This document shows, piece by piece, positions 60,511 to 64,000 of a stretch of DNA of 64,000 nucleotides. The stretch is from Streptomyces sp. SID8374 (lineage in GTDB: Bacteria; Actinomycetota; Actinomycetes; Streptomycetales; Streptomycetaceae): assembly GCF_009865135.1 (NCBI RefSeq), contig NZ_WWGH01000001.1, positions 682,001 through 746,000 of the forward strand. Reading direction: 5' to 3'. Within the stretch, counting starts at the first letter, position 1; each line of letters opens with the position of its first letter. Made by a program: the position numbers and the translations under genes. The notes beneath the pieces were generated by a model. The model did not search any database, was not told the DNA's origin, and saw nothing but the letters and a program-made list of their open reading frames with translations.

Positions 60511-61421
60511 GATGTGCCCTTCCCTGATTCTGCCGCATCACTGCCGGCGGCCTTCGGCTCTGCTGTACGGACGATCAGGCTCGGTGCGGCCGGGAGCCGC
60601 ACCTCCGCCTGATCGGACAAGGTGGTGCGGATGTCGAAGCTCTCCTTGAGCGCGTTGAGGTACTGGCCGTCGGCACTGTCCCGGAACGCGGCGGCGAGAT
60701 TCTTCCCGTCCCCCACCGCGAGCACCGTATAGGGCGGTACGAGCGGCCGGTTGTCGACCAGTATGGCGTCGCCCGCGGCGCGGATCGCCGACAGCGCGGT
60801 CAGCCTTTGCCCATTGATGGCGATGGCCTCGGCGCCGGACTCCCACAGGCCGTTGACGACCCGCTGCATGTCCCGGTCGCGCACCCGGCCGGTGTCGGCG
60901 AAACTCGACGACTCACGGGGGCCGCCACCGCCCTGATCGGTGTTCTTGGCGTCGTCCACGACGAGCTTCACCCCGGGGCCCTCCACCGGGGTCGCCCCGG
61001 AGAGCAGGGCCACCAGCTCCCCCTGGTCCCCGCCGTGCTGCTCCAGCGCCTTGCGCTGCCGCTCGCTCACATCGCTACGGAGCTTGTCGACGTCCGACTC
61101 CAGGGTGTCGGCCGCCCGGGTCTCGGCGTTGATGCGGTCGATCAGCTCTTCGCGTTCCTTCGCGACGACCGGCGCCGACACCCGCGCCTCGGCGGCACCG
61201 AGGGTGACCACGAGAGCGGCCACCACGAGGCCGGCGGCGAGGCCGAGCTTCGACTTGAGCGTACGGGGCAGCCCCGCGCTCCCGTCGGCCCTGCGGCGGG
61301 CCGAGGCCTCCGCGTAACCCTCGTCGAGGCTGTGGTCCATCACATTGTTCAGCAGCGACATGGAGGCGTCGGGGCGTGCGGGCGGCGAGGGTGTGCTCCG
61401 ATCGGGGGGCTGCTGCGACAT
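60507..61421 (-). CDS. DUF881 membrane protein
   Basis: A 304-residue protein with a cytoplasmic tail, one membrane helix (GLAAGLVVAALVVTLGAAEA), a coiled coil (VVAKEREELIDRINAETRAAD and on) and a DUF881 domain (GPGVKLVVDDAKN, EAIAINGQRLTALSAIRAAGD, PPYTVLAVGDGKNLAAAF). It is a paralogue of the gene two places downstream. The start is uncertain: ATG 61421 or ATG 61430, without a clear ribosome binding site. A hairpin separates it from the nucleotidyltransferase gene, so it leads its own operon. Confidence 0.87.
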   Translation of the reverse strand: MSQQPPDRSTPSPPARPDASMSLLNNVMDHSLDEGYAEASARRRADGSAGLPRTLKSKLGLAAGLVVAALVVTLGAAEARVSAPVVAKEREELIDRINAETRAADTLESDVDKLRSDVSERQRKALEQHGGDQGELVALLSGATPVEGPGVKLVVDDAKNTDQGGGGPRESSSFADTGRVRDRDMQRVVNGLWESGAEAIAINGQRLTALSAIRAAGDAILVDNRPLVPPYTVLAVGDGKNLAAAFRDSADGQYLNALKESFDIRTTLSDQAEVRLPAAPSLIVRTAEPKAAGSDAAESGKGTS

Positions 61422-61467
61422 GCCGCACATCGTCGCACGTCACCACGGCTGCCGCCGAATGGCCCCA

Positions 61468-61511
61468 CCGGTGCACCGGAACGCCCTGGAGGGGGAGTTC
61501 CGGTGCACCGG
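61468..61511 (-). terminator. Strong hairpin after the nucleotidyltransferase gene
   Basis: A perfect 15-bp stem (61468-61482 with 61497-61511) and a 14-base loop, 10 bases past the stop codon at 61522. Confidence 0.85.
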
Positions 61512-61521
61512 CTTCACCAGG

Positions 61522-64000
61522 TCACTCGCCCGCGCTCTCCACCACGGCGGACCACTCGTCCAGCAGCGCCTGCGCCGAGGCGTCGTCCGGGCCTTCCGCC
61601 CACAGATGGGTGACGGCCTCCGCCCGGTCGGGCAGCACCATGATCCACCGTCCGTCCGCCTCGACCACCCGGACGCCGTCCGTGGTGTCCACGCTGCGGT
61701 CCCCGGCAGCCTCGACGACGCTGCGCATGACGAGGCCCTTGACCGCCCAGGGCGTCGCGAGGTCGCGACGCAGGACGTGGGCCCGCGGGATACGGGCGTC
61801 GATCTGGCTCAGGGTGAGCTGGGTCCGCGCGACGAGTCCGATGAGCCGGACGAAAGCGGCCGTCCCGTCGAAGACGCTGCTGAATTCGGGAACGATGAAC
61901 CCGCCGCGCCCGTCTCCTCCGAAGATGGTGGTCTCTTCGCGTCCCACCCGGGTCAGGTCGTCGGGCGAGGTGGTCGTCCACTCCACCTGGGTGCCGTGGT
62001 AGGCCGCCACCTGCTCGGCGACGCGCGTGGTCGTCACCGGCAGGGCGACGCGTCCGCTGCGCCGCTCGGCGGCGACGAGGTCCAGCATGACCAGCAGGGC
62101 CCGGTCGTCCTCGATGATCCGGCCCAGCTCGTCCACGAGGGAGAGCCGCTCACCGACCGGGTCGAACCGGACGCCGAAGGCCGCCCGCGCCGAGGACACG
62201 ATCTCCCCGAGCCGGACGAGGCCGGCCCGGCGCGTCTCGGCGGACTCGGTGGGCCGCGACTCGTCGAGTCCGGGGTTGATCGTCAGGGCGTCCACGCCGA
62301 GCCGCCCGAGGAGGCTCGGCAGAACGAGCCCGGCGGACCCGTTGGAGGCGTCCACGACGACCTTCAGCCCGGAGTCGGCGATCCCCGCGATGTCCACGTT
62401 GCGGAGCAGGGAGCCGGTGTACGAGTCGAAGACGCTGGACGGGAAGTGCAGGTCCCCGATCTCCCCGGGGAAGGCCCTGCGGTACTCCTGGCGGGCGTAG
62501 ACCCGGTCCAGCTTGCGCTGCTGCGCCTGCGAGAGGTCGGCGCCCCGCTCGTCGATGAACATGATGTCCACCGAGTCGGGCACGCCCGGTGACGTACGGA
62601 TCATGATGCCGCCCGCGCTGCCTCGCGCGGTCTGCTGCCGGGCCACGGGCAGCGGTACGTTCTCCAGGTCGCGTACGTCGATGGCGCTGGCCTGGAGCGC
62701 CGAGATGACGGCCCGCTTGAGCGCGCGGGCGCCTCGGGAGTGGTCACGCGCGGTGGTAACTGTCGACCCCTTCTTGAGGGTCGTGGCGTAGGCGCCGGCC
62801 AGCCGGACCGCCAGCTCGGGGGTGATCTCGACGTTCAGGATGCCGGAGACGCCGCGCGCCCCGAAGAGATGCGCCTGCCCACGGGATTCCCAGATCACCG
62901 AGGTGTTGACGAACGCACCGGCCTCGATGGTCTTGAACGGGTACACCCGCACATTGCCCTGGATGATCGACTCCTCGCCGACCAGGCATTCGTCACCGAT
63001 GACAGCGCCGTCCTCGATCCGGGCCGCCCGCATGATGTCGGTGTTCTTGCCGACCACGCAGCCCCGGAGGTTGCTGTGCTGTCCGATGTAGACGTTGTCG
63101 TGGACCACGGCCTTATGAAGAAAGGCGCCGGTCTTGACGACGACGTTGGAGCCCACGACGGTGTGCTCCCGGATTTCGACGTCCGCCTCGACCTTGGCGT
63201 AGTCACCGATGTACAGCGGCCCGCGGAGCACGGCGTCCGGGTGGACCTCCGCGCCTTCGGCCACCCACACACCGGGCGAGATCTCGAAGCCGTCGAGTTC
63301 CACGTCGACCTTGCGCTCCAGGACATCGGCCTGGGCCTTCACATAGCTCTCGTGCGTACCGACGTCCTCCCAGTAGCCCTCGGCGATATAGCCGTAGATC
63401 GGCTTGCCTTCCTTCATCAGCTGGGGGAAGACATCACCCGACCAGTCGACGGAGGTGTCGGCCTGGACGTAGTCGAAGACCTCGGGCTCCATCACATAGA
63501 TGCCCGTGTTCACCGTGTCCGAGAAGACCTGGCCCCAGGTCGGCTTCTCCAGGAAGCGTTCGACCTGGCCGTTCTCGTCGACGATGGTGATGCCGAATTC
63601 CAGCGGATTGGGGACCCGGGTCAGACAGACCGTGACGAGTCCGCCCTTCTCCTTGTGGAAGGCGATGAGGTCGGTGAGGTCGAAGTCGGTGAGCGCGTCA
63701 CCGGAAATGACGAGGAAGGTGTCGTCCTTCAACGCCTCCTCGGCGTTCTTCACGCTCCCCGCAGTGCCGAGTGGCTTCTCCTCGTTGGCATAGGTGAGCT
63801 CCATCCCGAGCTCCTCGCCGTCCCCGAAATAATTCTTGACGAGGGAGGCCAGGAACTGGACGGTCACTACTGTTTCATTGAGCCCATGCCGCTTGAGAAG
63901 CCGCAGTACATGCTCCATGATCGGCCGATTGGCCACGGGCAGGAGCGGCTTGGGCATGCTCGAGGTCATGGGGCGCAGGCGCGTGCCTTCGCCACCAGCC
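61522..64000 (-). CDS. Nucleotidyltransferase / phosphomannomutase-like fusion (5' end cut)
   Basis: An 826-residue partial protein running off the right edge; only the first few codons are missing. The N-terminal third is a sugar-1-phosphate nucleotidyltransferase: GEGTRLRPMTSSMPKPLLP, then VISGDALTDFDL and FLEKPTWGQVF. A left-handed beta-helix of hexapeptide repeats follows, then a phosphomannomutase-like part. In the mutase part the phosphoserine loop reads MIRTSPGVPDSV instead of TASHNP, and the metal loop reads FGGDGRGG instead of DGDxDR, so that half looks inactive. It probably makes GDP-mannose or another NDP-sugar for glycosylation. Confidence 0.88.
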   Translation of the reverse strand, partial: AGGEGTRLRPMTSSMPKPLLPVANRPIMEHVLRLLKRHGLNETVVTVQFLASLVKNYFGDGEELGMELTYANEEKPLGTAGSVKNAEEALKDDTFLVISGDALTDFDLTDLIAFHKEKGGLVTVCLTRVPNPLEFGITIVDENGQVERFLEKPTWGQVFSDTVNTGIYVMEPEVFDYVQADTSVDWSGDVFPQLMKEGKPIYGYIAEGYWEDVGTHESYVKAQADVLERKVDVELDGFEISPGVWVAEGAEVHPDAVLRGPLYIGDYAKVEADVEIREHTVVGSNVVVKTGAFLHKAVVHDNVYIGQHSNLRGCVVGKNTDIMRAARIEDGAVIGDECLVGEESIIQGNVRVYPFKTIEAGAFVNTSVIWESRGQAHLFGARGVSGILNVEITPELAVRLAGAYATTLKKGSTVTTARDHSRGARALKRAVISALQASAIDVRDLENVPLPVARQQTARGSAGGIMIRTSPGVPDSVDIMFIDERGADLSQAQQRKLDRVYARQEYRRAFPGEIGDLHFPSSVFDSYTGSLLRNVDIAGIADSGLKVVVDASNGSAGLVLPSLLGRLGVDALTINPGLDESRPTESAETRRAGLVRLGEIVSSARAAFGVRFDPVGERLSLVDELGRIIEDDRALLVMLDLVAAERRSGRVALPVTTTRVAEQVAAYHGTQVEWTTTSPDDLTRVGREETTIFGGDGRGGFIVPEFSSVFDGTAAFVRLIGLVARTQLTLSQIDARIPRAHVLRRDLATPWAVKGLVMRSVVEAAGDRSVDTTDGVRVVEADGRWIMVLPDRAEAVTHLWAEGPDDASAQALLDEWSAVVESAGE

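Overview
This window reads as the chromosome of a high-GC actinomycete, almost certainly a Streptomyces. The evidence is very GC-rich third codon positions, frequent GTG starts behind GGAGG-type ribosome binding sites, a secreted trypsin and a snapalysin-type protease, small families I know from streptomycetes (DUF5999, DUF6400), and the conserved actinobacterial block DUF881 / small basic protein / DUF881 / FHA / FtsR-type MerR / DUF151 / MerR near gcvP. From memory the order resembles the S. coelicolor region around SCO1336 to SCO1388. I could not verify that here.

Layout. 0-9.8 kb: a truncated gene, an MFS exporter, an ECF sigma factor with a His-rich membrane protein, a ferric-reductase-like membrane protein facing a perfect Crp-type operator, a universal stress protein, apolipoprotein N-acyltransferase and small enzymes. 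9.8-16 kb: uracil-DNA glycosylase, an orphan oligopeptide-binding lipoprotein, two short-chain dehydrogenases and a HipA-like kinase with its DUF3037 partner. 16-20 kb: secreted proteases with a LysR regulator, and a Rieske lipoprotein. 20-29.4 kb: divergent regulator/enzyme pairs (LysR/EamA, MocR/NimA-like flavoprotein), two more EamA transporters, a Clp-N protein, an SRPBCC protein and a PadR regulator.

29.5-40.35 kb is an accessory island with visibly lower GC. I read it as a Tn7-like transposon. A tightly coupled operon encodes TnsA, TnsB, TnsC and a long TniQ/TnsD-like protein. Five cargo genes follow: a 2H phosphoesterase, an AbiJ-like protein with a PD-(D/E)XK/DUF559-type nuclease end, a DUF5677-like protein, a DUF3800 protein and a GIY-YIG-like protein. 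Candidate inverted ends lie at about 29.48-29.52 and 40.31-40.35 kb. A truncated DinB-superfamily gene and a frameshifted relic of a second TnsB-like transposase lie just outside the right end, so the site may be an insertion hot spot. No CRISPR array was seen.

40.7-50.5 kb: a SUMF1/FGE-like protein without the usual cysteine pair, an alpha/beta hydrolase, two overlapping small genes, a PhzF enzyme, a CPBP membrane protease, a membrane-anchored solute-binding/VWA fusion, and a GCS2-type glutamate-cysteine ligase. 51-64 kb: glycine decarboxylase gcvP behind a tandem glycine riboswitch, a PRC-barrel protein, DNA polymerase IV, then the conserved actinobacterial block, ending in a truncated nucleotidyltransferase/phosphomannomutase fusion. 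Many transcription units are closed by strong perfect hairpins, listed individually. No tRNA, rRNA or CRISPR was found.
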